Assembly: GCA_020725055.1 (NCBI GenBank)
Contig: DYFS01000005.1
Location: forward strand, 1-42,424
Source: Candidatus Hadarchaeum sp.
Lineage (GTDB): Archaea; Hadarchaeota; Hadarchaeia; Hadarchaeales; Hadarchaeaceae
Direction of reading: 5' to 3'
DNA length: 42,424 nucleotides
Of the stretch, positions 1 through 8,190 are shown one piece after another (position 1 is the stretch's first letter; every line of letters begins with the position of its first letter). Both the position numbers and the translations under genes were made by a program. A model generated the notes under the pieces. That model did no database searches. It worked only from the letters and a program-made list of their open reading frames with translations, and was not told where the DNA came from.

Positions 1-70
1 GCGCGGTCGACCGGCACCTGCGCAAAATTAGTGTAAACCCAAAACCCTATTTAATCTTACACACCTCTAA

Positions 71-109
71 AAAGAAGAAGAGAGGCCAAAGGCTGAGCAG
101 TACAGCCTT
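71..109 (-). terminator. Candidate terminator after the zinc-ribbon membrane gene
   Basis: On the minus strand the stop codon leads into a 7-bp hairpin (AAGGCTG/CAGCCTT, 7-nt loop), followed by a pyrimidine- and T-rich tract ending in CTTCTTTTT. That suits archaeal termination, which depends mainly on T tracts. The remaining bases to the left edge hold no gene I can support. Confidence 0.4.
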
Positions 110-887
110 AGCCCCAACACCATAGCTTCACAATGTCTATCGTAACGCTTTCACCAGCTGCCAAAGTCTTGTTTACCCAGTTATCGTGTACGACGTTGAC
201 CCTGATGTAATCGGTACTGCCGGATGTTGCGCCTATCGCTCCCACGTTCTCGAATATGGTTTCAAATGCATTGCCGACGTTCTCTCTGGCGTAGACGATC
301 TTTCCCGACATTTGCACCTCTATCTGCGCGTTCTCTTTGGCATTGTAGGCCGTGTTGTCCCCATGCGCCTTGTACGCTATCACGATGTCGAACGCGGTAT
401 CGTAGGGGATAGCGACAGATCCACCACTTGCCTCGATGGTCCCAAGAATGTTATCTAGGTTGGCGGTAGAATTCATGGCTTTTGTGTTGTCGTATTTTCC
501 GGGCCCCTTCATCACGTAGATGTTTTCTATTCCCGAGCCCACTGGCGCCGCACCGATGACAATGGTAGGTTTTACGTACTCTTCTGGTGAAATCGCCGTA
601 ATTTTTGCGTTCCTCCATAGCGGAGAAAGTTCGCCCGGAACTCCAGTAACTACAGTTGGGGCAGTTGGCCACAAAGACCATGCTGCAATCGCCATCACTG
701 CTACTACTATGACAGCTGCTGTTGCCCAAGGAAGTTTCGTTGTCATCTCTTTTCCACCTCCTTTTTTTCCTATCTTTGGTGCCCCCACCGGCCCTGGCAC
801 GTAATCTAATCTCCCCTTGCATCGGGGGCATTCCTTCGGGTTTGGGATTTTCGACTCCCACTCATATCCACAGCGGGGACACTTCAT
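108..887 (-). CDS. Zinc-ribbon, single-pass membrane protein with extracytoplasmic domain
   Basis: No family recognised. The first 25 residues hold two CxxC pairs (CPRC at 3-6, CPRC at 20-23), a short cytoplasmic zinc ribbon. A basic, glycine-rich linker follows, then one hydrophobic segment at about residues 51-72. The remaining ~185 residues are Thr/Ser/Asn-rich and probably beta-rich, and should lie outside the cell. There is no cleavable signal; the zinc ribbon must stay inside, so topology is N-in. The layout resembles archaeal pilin-like or surface-sensing proteins with an added zinc ribbon, but the membrane helix lacks a clear class III signal-peptide motif. The gene diverges from trm1. 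A terminator-like hairpin follows the stop. Function is unknown. Confidence 0.7.
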   Translation of the reverse strand: MKCPRCGYEWESKIPNPKECPRCKGRLDYVPGPVGAPKIGKKGGGKEMTTKLPWATAAVIVVAVMAIAAWSLWPTAPTVVTGVPGELSPLWRNAKITAISPEEYVKPTIVIGAAPVGSGIENIYVMKGPGKYDNTKAMNSTANLDNILGTIEASGGSVAIPYDTAFDIVIAYKAHGDNTAYNAKENAQIEVQMSGKIVYARENVGNAFETIFENVGAIGATSGSTDYIRVNVVHDNWVNKTLAAGESVTIDIVKLWCWG

Positions 888-925
888 ACGGTTAATTTTA
901 TGAAAACATGGGGTAAAAACATTTC

Positions 926-990
926 GTAGAATCTACTACTATTACTATGATGCGCTACTATGAGCCCCGTAACCATCATGTTTATTTTTA
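926..990. promoter_or_regulatory. Divergent promoter region of the zinc-ribbon gene and trm1
   Basis: The 130-bp gap holds a TATA-like TTTATTTTTA at 981-990, which would start trm1 transcription about 8 nt before its ATG. It also holds an 11-bp palindrome GTAGA-A-TCTAC at 926-936, next to AT-rich ACTATTACTA sequence. The palindrome could be an operator, but it is short. Confidence 0.3.
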
Positions 991-1017
991 TGACGGTTCT
1001 CTTTACATCGGAAAAAC

Positions 1018-2235
1018 ATGCGAACTCAGCTTGTGGTTGAAGGCCGGGCTAGACTTGAGGCACCGGAACTCGAGCGCTACAGAACGCAGGCCGGCGACTA
1101 CGCACCCTCTCTCACCAGCGTTTTCTACAATCCCCGCATGGAGTTCTGCCGCGATATCTCGGTTTCGGTTGTTCAGGTGCTGGCTGATGAGCTCGGCAGT
1201 ATCAGCATCTGTGATCCATTGGCCGGGGTTGGTGTACGGGGGATAAGGTACGCCAAAGAGGTCAGAGGTGTGGAAAACGCTACCGTCAACGATCGCTCAC
1301 AGGAAGCGGTTGGGTTCATCAGGCGCAACGTTGAGCTCAACAAACTCGACAACATCGAGGTGCGAAACGAAGATGCGAACGTCTTGCTTTGGAGCCGTCG
1401 AAGAGGGCGATTTCACTTCATCGACATCGACCCGTTTGGTTCCCCGGCGCCGTTCGTCGATGCGGCATGCGCGGCACTCGCTCGGGAGGGCATTCTCGCA
1501 CTGACCGCCACGGATACAGCCCCACTTTCTGGCGCCCACGTGAAGGCCTGCCTGAGAAGGTATGGGGCCCGCCCCCTGAAGACGGAGTATTGCCATGAGC
1601 TTGGCGTGCGGATTTTGATCGGCTTCGCCCAGCGGGTCGCGGGCAGGCATGAACTCGCGCTCACCCCGGTGTTGGCGCATAGCACCGAGCACTATTTCAG
1701 GGTTTATCTCCGCGCGCGGAGGGGGGGGCGACGCGCTGACGAGCTTCTGGCTCAGCAGGGCTACGTGTTGCACTGCAGGGCGTGCGGGCGCAGGGTGCTC
1801 ACGCGCGGGATTGCGGTCGAGCTGCCGGGCGCCTGCGAGTGCGGCGGAAAACCAGATCACGCCGGCCCGATGTGGTTGGGGCAGCTCATGGACAAGGGGT
1901 TTGTAAGGAGGGTGAGTGCGGACTTGGTGAACCGAAATTTCAAGCTTGGGCATCGAGAGCTGGTGATGCTCGACCGCTGCGCGGAGGAGGCTGATGGGCC
2001 GCCGACGTTCTACGATGTGCACGATTTGGCTAGACGCGCAGGAGTTTCGGCACCCAAGCTACTTGAGATTTTGGCAATGCTTCGTAAAAGGGGTTACTTT
2101 GCATCGCGTATGCATTTCTCGGACATCGGGCTACGAACGGATGCACCCGTCGACGAGATTTTGCAGGTTTTTAGGAGCTTTTCTGTCTTACGTAAGACAA
2201 CAGAGGTTGGTTTGAACCCCTTCCCGATAACGTAA
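1018..2235 (+). CDS. trm1: tRNA (guanine26-N2)-dimethyltransferase Trm1
   Basis: Methylates N2 of G26 in tRNA with S-adenosylmethionine. The 405-aa length fits archaeal Trm1. Visible features are the SAM-binding segment with DPLAGVGVRGIRYA (about 65-80), the family motif DIDPFGSPAPFVD (about 138-150), and a C-terminal zinc-binding region with CRAC and CECG before the winged-helix-like end. The ATG at 1018 sits about 8 nt after the likely transcript start set by TTTATTTTTA, so the mRNA is nearly leaderless. The last 142 nt overlap the 3' end of rlmE on the other strand. Both tRNA- and rRNA-modifying genes are thus packed tail to tail. Confidence 0.95.
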   Translation: MRTQLVVEGRARLEAPELERYRTQAGDYAPSLTSVFYNPRMEFCRDISVSVVQVLADELGSISICDPLAGVGVRGIRYAKEVRGVENATVNDRSQEAVGFIRRNVELNKLDNIEVRNEDANVLLWSRRRGRFHFIDIDPFGSPAPFVDAACAALAREGILALTATDTAPLSGAHVKACLRRYGARPLKTEYCHELGVRILIGFAQRVAGRHELALTPVLAHSTEHYFRVYLRARRGGRRADELLAQQGYVLHCRACGRRVLTRGIAVELPGACECGGKPDHAGPMWLGQLMDKGFVRRVSADLVNRNFKLGHRELVMLDRCAEEADGPPTFYDVHDLARRAGVSAPKLLEILAMLRKRGYFASRMHFSDIGLRTDAPVDEILQVFRSFSVLRKTTEVGLNPFPIT

Positions 2236-2813
2236 ACTTCGGCACTTCCCTTGCGCGAGGCTATGGGTTTGGACACTTTCACGAACGCAAACTTTTGCCT
2301 GACCTCGGTTAAAAATTCATCGAGCATCTCCCCCTGAAAAACTTTGATGAGGAATTTCCCCCCATGGGCCAGAACCTGACAAGCGATTTCAAGTGCTGCC
2401 CTCGCGAGTTCGATCGAACGCAAGTGGTCGATCTCCCAGACTCCTGAAACGGAAGGCGAAGCATCAGAAATCACTACATTAGCTGCGCGCGGGAGTTTGG
2501 TTTTGATATGCCCCCAAGTTTCTGGCTTTGTGATGTCACCCACAAGAGTTGCAACATTGTTGTACGGTAGCTTGGTAATCGGCTGAAGGTCAACTCCCAG
2601 CACAAAGCCCTCTCCGCCAACCTCCTCCCTCGCCACTTGGAGCCAGCCGCCTGGAGCAGCCCCTAGATCGACGACGACGTCCCCCCGCCGCAGCAGGCCG
2701 TAGCGCCTGTTCAGCTGCTGGAGTTTATAGGCCGCGCGAGATCTGTACCCGACGCGTTTGGCCATGCGGTAGAAATGCTCGCGCTTGCGCTCGCGTTGCC
2801 ATCGTCTGCCCAA
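2094..2813 (-). CDS. rlmE: 23S rRNA 2'-O-methyltransferase RlmE/FtsJ family
   Basis: SAM-dependent ribose methyltransferase of the RrmJ/FtsJ family, normally acting on the 23S rRNA A-loop. SRAAYKL carries the first catalytic Lys, DLGAAPGGW is the SAM motif, ISDASPS holds the catalytic Asp, and LIKVFQG the second Lys; an acidic residue lies in AEVYVIGKGF. The enzyme core ends near GKGFK at about residue 201. The remaining ~38 residues are an extension read antisense to the end of trm1. The start is probably TTG at 2813, with GGGGGCAGAAG upstream, 12 nt after the nitroreductase stop. Assignment is firm; whether the tail matters is unknown. Confidence 0.93.
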   Translation of the reverse strand: MGRRWQRERKREHFYRMAKRVGYRSRAAYKLQQLNRRYGLLRRGDVVVDLGAAPGGWLQVAREEVGGEGFVLGVDLQPITKLPYNNVATLVGDITKPETWGHIKTKLPRAANVVISDASPSVSGVWEIDHLRSIELARAALEIACQVLAHGGKFLIKVFQGEMLDEFLTEVRQKFAFVKVSKPIASRKGSAEVYVIGKGFKPTSVVLRKTEKLLKTCKISSTGASVRSPMSEKCIRDAK

Positions 2814-2825
2814 AACTTCTGCCCC

Positions 2826-3389
2826 CTAATCTTTCGATGATCCGCTGAACGGCCTCCCCCACTTGCGATCGTAAGCGATTTCACCGAGACTTTTCCGCTT
2901 CTTGCCGACCACCGCCTTGACGACTTTTCCCAAGATGCCTTCGCTGGGGTGCGGATAACCGAGCGGTGTTAGCGCTACTACGCGGATTCCTTTTGGGATT
3001 TCAAGGAGTTTTTTGGTTTTCTCCTCATCGAAGAGCCCGAGCCAGCACGTGCCTAGCCCGAGGTTGGCAGCCTCAAGCACGAGATGCTCCATTGCGATGG
3101 CCACATCTACGAGGTAGTACTTCTGTCCATAGCGGGTTCCGCTCCGCTTCGGGTCGCCGCAGGCCACGATAAAAACAGGTGCTGATTTGGCCCAGAAATT
3201 GATTCCCCCGGCGAGTTTAGCAATGATCTTCTTATCCCGGACGACGATGAACCGCCAGCACTGCTTGTTCTTCCACGATGGCGCTAGTCTGGCGGCCTCG
3301 AGGCATTTGGCTATTTTCTCCTCTTCGACTGGTTTGTCTAGGTACTTCCGAACGCTTTTTCGCGCCCGGACGACTTTATCGAAATCCAT
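2826..3389 (-). CDS. Nitroreductase-family FMN oxidoreductase
   Basis: Nitroreductase-like flavoprotein, usually an FMN-binding homodimer using NAD(P)H. It opens with the hallmark RARKSVRKY (phosphate-binding Arg), continues with APSWKNKQCWRF, and has the later glycine-rich LGLGTCWLGLF. Length (187 aa from the ATG at 3389) is typical. The substrate cannot be read from sequence; archaeal members are mostly uncharacterised. A TATA-like CCTAAAATAG lies about 30 nt upstream of the ATG. The track start at 3398 (GTG) would add three residues. It is followed by rlmE 12 nt downstream, so the two may be co-transcribed. Confidence 0.88.
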   Translation of the reverse strand: MDFDKVVRARKSVRKYLDKPVEEEKIAKCLEAARLAPSWKNKQCWRFIVVRDKKIIAKLAGGINFWAKSAPVFIVACGDPKRSGTRYGQKYYLVDVAIAMEHLVLEAANLGLGTCWLGLFDEEKTKKLLEIPKGIRVVALTPLGYPHPSEGILGKVVKAVVGKKRKSLGEIAYDRKWGRPFSGSSKD

Positions 3390-3436
3390 AGCAATCACTC
3401 TAGGTTCATCGGCGTGCTATTTTAGGTTGCGCCACG

Positions 3437-3862
3437 TTAACCGATGCATTCGATTTTCACAGGTTTGATTCCGCACTCCTTGAAGCTCGCCAGCACGTTT
3501 TTTCGAAGTTCGTTGAAGTCGGGGCCATAGAAGAGGTGGCTCTTGCAGCGGCAATCGCTCGAGCCAAAGCCCGCGACGGAGGCTAGGTGTTTCGCCAGCT
3601 CCCCGGCGATGGCGCACTCCATGCGTTCTTTTGTTTCTCCTTGAACGACGTCGATGACCCTCCCCCTTGTGAGGAGGTAGTCGATATGCCAGTGGATTTT
3701 TTTATCGCCCGCCAAGTGGCGCTCGACGCGTTTTTCGAGGCCGTCGAGAGCCGAGCCAACGTATGCGTAATAGCCGGCCTTTAGTTTGAGGTTCCCAAGC
3801 TCGCCGACGCTCAGCTGAACTGGATACGGCACGTGGATGAGCAACACATAGATTCCGCGCAT
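3437..3862 (-). CDS. GIY-YIG-domain protein, DUF123 family
   Basis: 141-aa protein of the DUF123 group, a compact GIY-YIG-like fold found in archaea alone or fused to endonuclease III. It begins GIYVLLI, followed by GYYAYVGSALDGLEKRVERH, which supplies the Y..Y-G-S and Arg elements of a GIY-YIG active site. KKIHWHIDYLL and the late C-x-C pair (SDCRCKSHLFYG) are typical of the family. A DNA nuclease or repair role is inferred from the fold; activity is not shown. It lies 9 nt downstream of the LAGLIDADG gene, so the two nuclease-type genes may share a transcript. Confidence 0.85.
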   Translation of the reverse strand: MRGIYVLLIHVPYPVQLSVGELGNLKLKAGYYAYVGSALDGLEKRVERHLAGDKKIHWHIDYLLTRGRVIDVVQGETKERMECAIAGELAKHLASVAGFGSSDCRCKSHLFYGPDFNELRKNVLASFKECGIKPVKIECIG

Positions 3863-3871
3863 GGGTCTCGG

Positions 3872-4930
3872 TTAAACTTTGGTGGTGGCGCTACTTTTGC
3901 CTTCCGCAGGCGCGAATAGCCAAGCCTGGCCCCGCTTGCCAACGCGTTTCACCTTGCCCTTGCGCTCAAGGATCGGGATGTGGTGGGCTTGGATCGTCGT
4001 CCGGGCCTTGCCGAGCGCGGCTGCGAGGTCGTCGTAGGTCTTCGGGCCTGAGGCGAGCTGCTGGAGGATGAGCGCTCGAGCCTCTTCGCCTTGCAAGACA
4101 TTCACGCGTTTGTAGTTCGCGAACCCAAGCTCGAACTTCGCGCGCTTCTCTGGGTGAAGGGTGTGAATGCCAAGCCCTCCAAAGCGTTTGAAGTTTCGCC
4201 AACCATGAATCGGAAGGTTTCTGCTCTCATTCTCGTACTTGCTTGGAATTATTCCTATTGAGGCGAGACATTCTTTTAAAAATTCGATTACTTCTTTATC
4301 CTTCGAAGAGATATTCAGATGGTGTAAAATACCAGACTTTCTCAAAATTGCCGAGCCTTCCGCAGCAAAGATTCCCCTAAGGTAAGCCGCCGCAAATTCA
4401 GTTCGCGAAAGAATAAGCGACTTTACCTTTTCATGTACAGTTTTTAATAACTCCACTAACACAACCGAGTTGAAGTAAATTTGGGCGTACTCTTGATTCA
4501 TTCTAGGGTCTTCACACATGGCGGTAAAGTTCTCAGATGGAATTTGCAGCACTTTCGACCATTTTTCTCTCGACACGTGTTTGGCCGTTGAACTTAGCGT
4601 GTTAAGCGTAACTCTAAACTCCCGTCGATCAATCCCAATTTTCTCCTCGACAAAATCCAAAAATCGTAGCAGAAGCTCTGGACATGAGTTGCCGATGTAA
4701 AGTCCCTTTGCTTTTCCGCCCTCTCCAGCCCAGAGCCCAAGCCCCTCAAAAAATAAGTCGTCTAAATTAATGAGCCGATTGACAACAACCTCTTTTGAAC
4801 TGCTGCCGCAATATGGCCTGTTTGGACCTAATGTGAATAGTTTAGCTTTGTCTTTTGAAATACTCACAAGGATGTCCTTACTACGAAAAGTTTTCATCGG
4901 ACCTATCTCTTTCACATCAAGATGCTCCAT
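3872..4930 (-). CDS. Free-standing LAGLIDADG endonuclease-like protein with C-terminal HTH
   Basis: Homing-endonuclease-type protein outside any intein. In the 362-aa track numbering, LAGLIDADG motif 1 is FEGLGLWAGEGG (about 71-82) and motif 2 is AAYLRGIFAAEG (about 191-202). Both keep the acidic residue, here Glu, that would bind metal. The last ~75 residues form a winged-helix-like domain (KTYDDLAAALGKARTTIQAHHI). No intein splicing blocks are seen. A TATA-like CTTTATAAGTG at 4978-4988 predicts a transcript start near 4957, so I prefer the ATG at 4930; upstream GTGs at 4960 and 4948 are alternatives. It lies directly downstream of the intein-bearing TFB gene. Base composition looks more AT-rich than its neighbours. 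It may be a selfish nuclease or a domesticated regulator. Confidence 0.85.
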   Translation of the reverse strand: MEHLDVKEIGPMKTFRSKDILVSISKDKAKLFTLGPNRPYCGSSSKEVVVNRLINLDDLFFEGLGLWAGEGGKAKGLYIGNSCPELLLRFLDFVEEKIGIDRREFRVTLNTLSSTAKHVSREKWSKVLQIPSENFTAMCEDPRMNQEYAQIYFNSVVLVELLKTVHEKVKSLILSRTEFAAAYLRGIFAAEGSAILRKSGILHHLNISSKDKEVIEFLKECLASIGIIPSKYENESRNLPIHGWRNFKRFGGLGIHTLHPEKRAKFELGFANYKRVNVLQGEEARALILQQLASGPKTYDDLAAALGKARTTIQAHHIPILERKGKVKRVGKRGQAWLFAPAEGKSSATTKV

Positions 4931-4977
4931 TCGTTCTGCGCTTAGCACAATTCCCGCCACGCCTTTGGGCGGAGGTC

Positions 4978-4988
4978 ACTTATAAAGG
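4978..4988 (-). promoter_or_regulatory. TATA box of the LAGLIDADG gene
   Basis: Minus-strand CTTTATAAGTG fits the archaeal TATA consensus and lies about 50 nt upstream of the ATG at 4930. Between it and the TFB stop is a T-rich stretch (GATTTTTGGCTTTATTTTTG on the minus strand) that could terminate TFB transcription. Confidence 0.5.
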
Positions 4989-5054
4989 AAAAACGTGGAA
5001 GGAAAAGAGAGATTTTTAACTCTTATTCACAAAAATAAAGCCAAAAATCAGCTG

Positions 5055-7517
5055 TTATAGCTCAACATCGAGTCCTAATTTCTCACATAGCTCTTTATAT
5101 CGATTTCTGACGGTGACCTCAGTAACGCGGGCGACCTCCGCCACATCTCGCTGAGTGCGCCTTTCTCCGCAGAGAACGCTGGCAATGTAGACCGCGGCAG
5201 CCGCCACTCCAGTCGGCCCCCGCCCCGAAGTCAAGCCTTTCTTGGTGGCCTCCTTCAGGAGCTCGATTGCCTTCGTCTGAACCTCGCCGCTCAACTCGAG
5301 CTCGCTGGCGAAGCGCGAGACGTAATCGACCGGGCTCGTCGGGCGGAGGTGTATGAGCAGCTCGCGGGCGATGAATCGATAGCTGCGGCCGATCTCTTTC
5401 TTGCCCACGCGCGACACCTCAGCGATCTCGTCAAGCGTCCTCGGCACCTTGCACTCCCTACAGGCGGCGTACAAAGAAGCGGCGGCGACCCCCTCGATCG
5501 ACCGCCCGCGGATCAGCCTCTCCTCTACCGCGCGCCTGTAGATGACCGCGGCTGCCTCTCGAACGTTTCGCGGAAGGCTCAGATGCGAGGCCATGCGGTC
5601 TAGCTCGGAAAGCGCGAAGGCGAGGTTGCGCTCGGTTGCGTCAGAAACGCGGATTCGGCGCTGCCACTTGCGAAGACGGTATATCTGTGCCCGGCGCTTT
5701 GGTGTGAGATCCTTGCCATGTGAATCGCGGTCCCGCCAGTCGATCATGGTGGACAAACCTTTATCGTGGATCGTATTCGAGCAAATGCAACTACCTGCAA
5801 TTGCGAAATTCTCACATTCGGGGACTGAAATGTCATATACATATTTACAAGTGGGTTCTACTTTCTCTATCTTCTTCACCCTCAAGAAAACAAGGGGCGC
5901 TGCCGCTAACTTCAATAACTTCTTGTCGTTAAATTTCCTTGCGATGGATGCCGCCAGACTCCTGTTTATCCTTATTCTCTTTCTGGACTTCCAAACCTTT
6001 CTGTATTTGGGCGGCGCTGGCACGAAATCCTCTATCGCGCCTTTTCTTCTTCGCTTGAGCATACCATCGATGAACCCGAGGATTTCAACGCTGCTTGGAT
6101 TTGTAACGCGGGTCCCGGTGCTAAGCGACTTCTTAACGAGTTGCCCAGTTTGTCTGATTGTGTGTTTTGGGATTTCCTCCTCTTGGTAATTTGCGTGAAT
6201 GCCTAATTGCGAATACAACGTCAAAATGTCTCTACTTAATGCATTGCTTACTGAAGTCGTGTAAAGTTGAGTTATCGGCCTCCAATGGTCCCTTTTCTCA
6301 TCCTTTGTATACATACGACCATCGCCCTGGATGTATGCATGTAAGAATGCCAGCTTGAGCTCCAAAGGAAGCGAAAAAATAATTGGCGGAACCCTCTTAT
6401 TTTGAGCGTTTTTGCCTGCTCCTAGAATCTTGGACACCAACACCCCTAAAACCTCGCTGTGTATGCCAACTCCTAAAGCTGAACTTAATTGATTCGCTCG
6501 ATGAATGCCAGCTTCAAGCCCAAATATCGAATGGAGGAGCCGCTTTACATCTTCAACGAGAGAAACCTCATTTTTCCCAAATGAGAATATCACGTCCCCT
6601 CGAGAAGTTACGGATCCCTCACTCACATAGTATCCAAGAAGCCTACACAAATCGTTGTTCACTTCTATTTTTGTTGGAACCTCATTTTCGCCATAACGAA
6701 CTGCAATTGTGAGATTTGAGCCATCATTAGTGATTAATTTTCTGGCGAAGGAGAGGGGCAGAATGTGGTGCCGCCTCCAACTTTTTATCGCCTGTTTCGA
6801 AACACCGTTATCGCGTAACATGTTGTAAGTCTGCGCAGAAACATGCCGCAGATAAAATCGCTCGATATCCTCAGTAGGCAACTTTAAAAACTCATCTATT
6901 AAATTTAGCTCCTTCATTTCATACGTGGGGGTTGGTATCCATGCTGGTGCAATCACGAAATCACCGATCTTTGACTCGCTTACTTTGAGAGGAATAATTT
7001 CTGAATTCTCATTCACACCATAGAGGCTATGTGCTCCAGTGATGCAAATCTTTCTTCCGCTCTCGAACTCTACTTGATAAAGATTTTCTTGAATTTCATG
7101 CCGGTAAACGTGGGTTATCAGCCGAAAGCCTATTTTATATTCTCTGTCGAACGCGACCGCCCGATATTTTAACTTAGTTATGTCTAGGAATTCTAATATC
7201 CCATCCTTTTTTATCTCGGAGGCGCTTTCCATTAATTTATCGATGAACTTTCCAATTGGTAATATCTCGATTTTTCTATCCTTTTCAACGATGAGCGGCT
7301 CCTTGTAATCAACACTGAACGTCATAGGAGCTCCGACCCTGCCGCGCTTCTCCCGCTGCTCCTGGTCGAAGGCGCGCCACTCCGGCCCCATGTCCATAAT
7401 TCGATCGTGGATAACCCGACCGCAGCCGGCGCAGATCAGCTCGGCATGCTCGTAATCACGCACGAGCTTTACGCTTCCGCATTCCGGGCACTTTCGCTCC
7501 TTTTCTACCCGCTCCAC
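5055..7517 (-). CDS. tfb: Transcription initiation factor TFB, interrupted by an intein
   Basis: Archaeal TFIIB homologue; bridges TBP-TATA and RNA polymerase. The N-terminal zinc ribbon has Cys10, 13, 29 and 32 (CPEC, CAGC). The B-finger region runs to VGAPMTF (61-67). A 514-aa intein (68-581) follows. The C-extein resumes with [13 protein letters not shown] and contains two cyclin-like repeats and the recognition helix-turn-helix near the end ([22 protein letters not shown]). Joining the exteins restores the conserved GAPMTFTIHDKGL and gives 306 aa, the normal TFB size. Start is GTG at 7517 with GGGGGAGGAG immediately upstream; this start lies inside gar1, giving a 62-nt overlap. Function depends on splicing. 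Confidence 0.96.
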   Translation of the reverse strand: MERVEKERKCPECGSVKLVRDYEHAELICAGCGRVIHDRIMDMGPEWRAFDQEQREKRGRVGAPMTFSVDYKEPLIVEKDRKIEILPIGKFIDKLMESASEIKKDGILEFLDITKLKYRAVAFDREYKIGFRLITHVYRHEIQENLYQVEFESGRKICITGAHSLYGVNENSEIIPLKVSESKIGDFVIAPAWIPTPTYEMKELNLIDEFLKLPTEDIERFYLRHVSAQTYNMLRDNGVSKQAIKSWRRHHILPLSFARKLITNDGSNLTIAVRYGENEVPTKIEVNNDLCRLLGYYVSEGSVTSRGDVIFSFGKNEVSLVEDVKRLLHSIFGLEAGIHRANQLSSALGVGIHSEVLGVLVSKILGAGKNAQNKRVPPIIFSLPLELKLAFLHAYIQGDGRMYTKDEKRDHWRPITQLYTTSVSNALSRDILTLYSQLGIHANYQEEEIPKHTIRQTGQLVKKSLSTGTRVTNPSSVEILGFIDGMLKRRRKGAIEDFVPAPPKYRKVWKSRKRIRINRSLAASIARKFNDKKLLKLAAAPLVFLRVKKIEKVEPTCKYVYDISVPECENFAIAGSCICSNTIHDKGLSTMIDWRDRDSHGKDLTPKRRAQIYRLRKWQRRIRVSDATERNLAFALSELDRMASHLSLPRNVREAAAVIYRRAVEERLIRGRSIEGVAAASLYAACRECKVPRTLDEIAEVSRVGKKEIGRSYRFIARELLIHLRPTSPVDYVSRFASELELSGEVQTKAIELLKEATKKGLTSGRGPTGVAAAAVYIASVLCGERRTQRDVAEVARVTEVTVRNRYKELCEKLGLDVEL
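5775..7316 (-). other. TFB intein (514 aa) with LAGLIDADG endonuclease domain
   Basis: Protein-splicing element at TFB residues 68-581. It starts with Ser1 ([10 protein letters not shown]). Block B is [10 protein letters not shown] with its histidine, about intein residue 95. LAGLIDADG motifs are [13 protein letters not shown] (about 223-235) and [12 protein letters not shown] (about 322-333). Block F/G is [16 protein letters not shown] followed by SCICSN, and the +1 extein residue is Thr. The boundaries were set by restoring the conserved TFB sequence. The penultimate residue is Ser rather than the usual His. The insertion is visibly AT-richer than the exteins, as expected for a laterally moving element. 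Confidence 0.93.
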
Positions 7518-7752
7518 GCTCCTCCCCCATAATGTAGAGTTCCTTGCCCACGAGCGAGGTAAGGTTCACCTTGACCCCAGCCGCGGGCCTCACGCAGATG
7601 TATGGCATACCCGTTGGGCCAAAGATATCGATAACGCCCCCCACCCGCCTCCGCGCCTCATCGTACACAAGCGTCCCCTCCCTCGGTGCCTCCTCGACGC
7701 GCAGCACTAGCCCCCGTTTGGTAGCGTGCGATACCCTACCCAACCGCTGCAT
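7456..7752 (-). CDS. gar1: H/ACA RNP protein Gar1
   Basis: Small beta-barrel subunit of the archaeal H/ACA pseudouridylation RNP, working with Cbf5, Nop10 and L7Ae. The start is taken at the ATG at 7752 ([14 protein letters not shown]), preceded by GGGGGAT; the longer track ORF adds an unlikely N-terminus. The 98-aa product has the Gar1 core ([37 protein letters not shown]) and a basic Gly/Arg/Lys tail. Its last 62 nt overlap the start of tfb, so the two genes probably form an operon. The gene diverges from DUF211. Confidence 0.92.
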   Translation of the reverse strand: MQRLGRVSHATKRGLVLRVEEAPREGTLVYDEARRRVGGVIDIFGPTGMPYICVRPAAGVKVNLTSLVGKELYIMGEERGAGRKGAKVPGMRKRKARA

Positions 7753-7832
7753 TTTTAAATCCCCCAAAAGTTTAAGCCAACTTCTGCCACCCATTAATAA
7801 GCGTTTCGGAACATATAAAAGTGAGGGTTTTG

Positions 7833-8168
7833 ATGCCAAGGAAAAAAGGTGCAGCCAAGCTTCGCAGGCTGGTGCTAGACGTTCTCAAGCCCCACACCCC
7901 AACCCTGCCGGAATTTGCGACCAAGCTGGGCTCACTCAGGGGGGTCAAGGGGGTGAACGTGGCGCTGATCGAGATAGACAAAGAGACCGAGACGCTCAAG
8001 GTGACCATCGACGGCGAACTCGAATTCAACGCGATCCGCTCGGCGATAGAGGAGTGGGGGGGCGTCGTCCACAGCGTCGACGAGGTAATTGCAGGCAGCG
8101 TGGGGGTCGAAGAGCCCGCGCCCATAGAGCGCCGGTTCAAGCTCCGCACGCACGAGGGCAAGGCGTAG
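7833..8168 (+). CDS. DUF211 family protein
   Basis: Archaeal conserved protein of unknown role. DUF211 members are ~95-aa ferredoxin-fold (ACT/GlnB-like) proteins. The core reads RRLVLDVLKPHTPTLPEFA, followed by KGVNVALIEIDKETETLKVTIDGE and IEEWGGVVHSVDEV, matching the family pattern. I prefer the ATG at 7833 with GAGGG just upstream over the track GTG at 7821. AT-rich CATATAAAAG and ATTAATAAG elements in the 80-bp divergent gap could drive this gene and gar1. An insertion sequence begins 4 bp after the stop codon. The basic N-terminus (MPRKKGAAKL) is longer than in typical members. Confidence 0.85.
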   Translation: MPRKKGAAKLRRLVLDVLKPHTPTLPEFATKLGSLRGVKGVNVALIEIDKETETLKVTIDGELEFNAIRSAIEEWGGVVHSVDEVIAGSVGVEEPAPIERRFKLRTHEGKA

Positions 8169-8172
8169 GCGG

Positions 8173-8190
8173 AGTTTGTCGAATAAATCA
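8173..8190 (+). repeat. IS terminal inverted repeat, left
   Basis: GAGTTTGTCGAATAAATC, inverse of the copy at 9177-9194 apart from one base. Confidence 0.88.

Noticed and set aside
1297-2022. 241-aa minus-strand ORF inside trm1
   Set aside because: Antisense shadow of a firmly assigned gene; Arg/Pro/His-rich composition and no domain signature.
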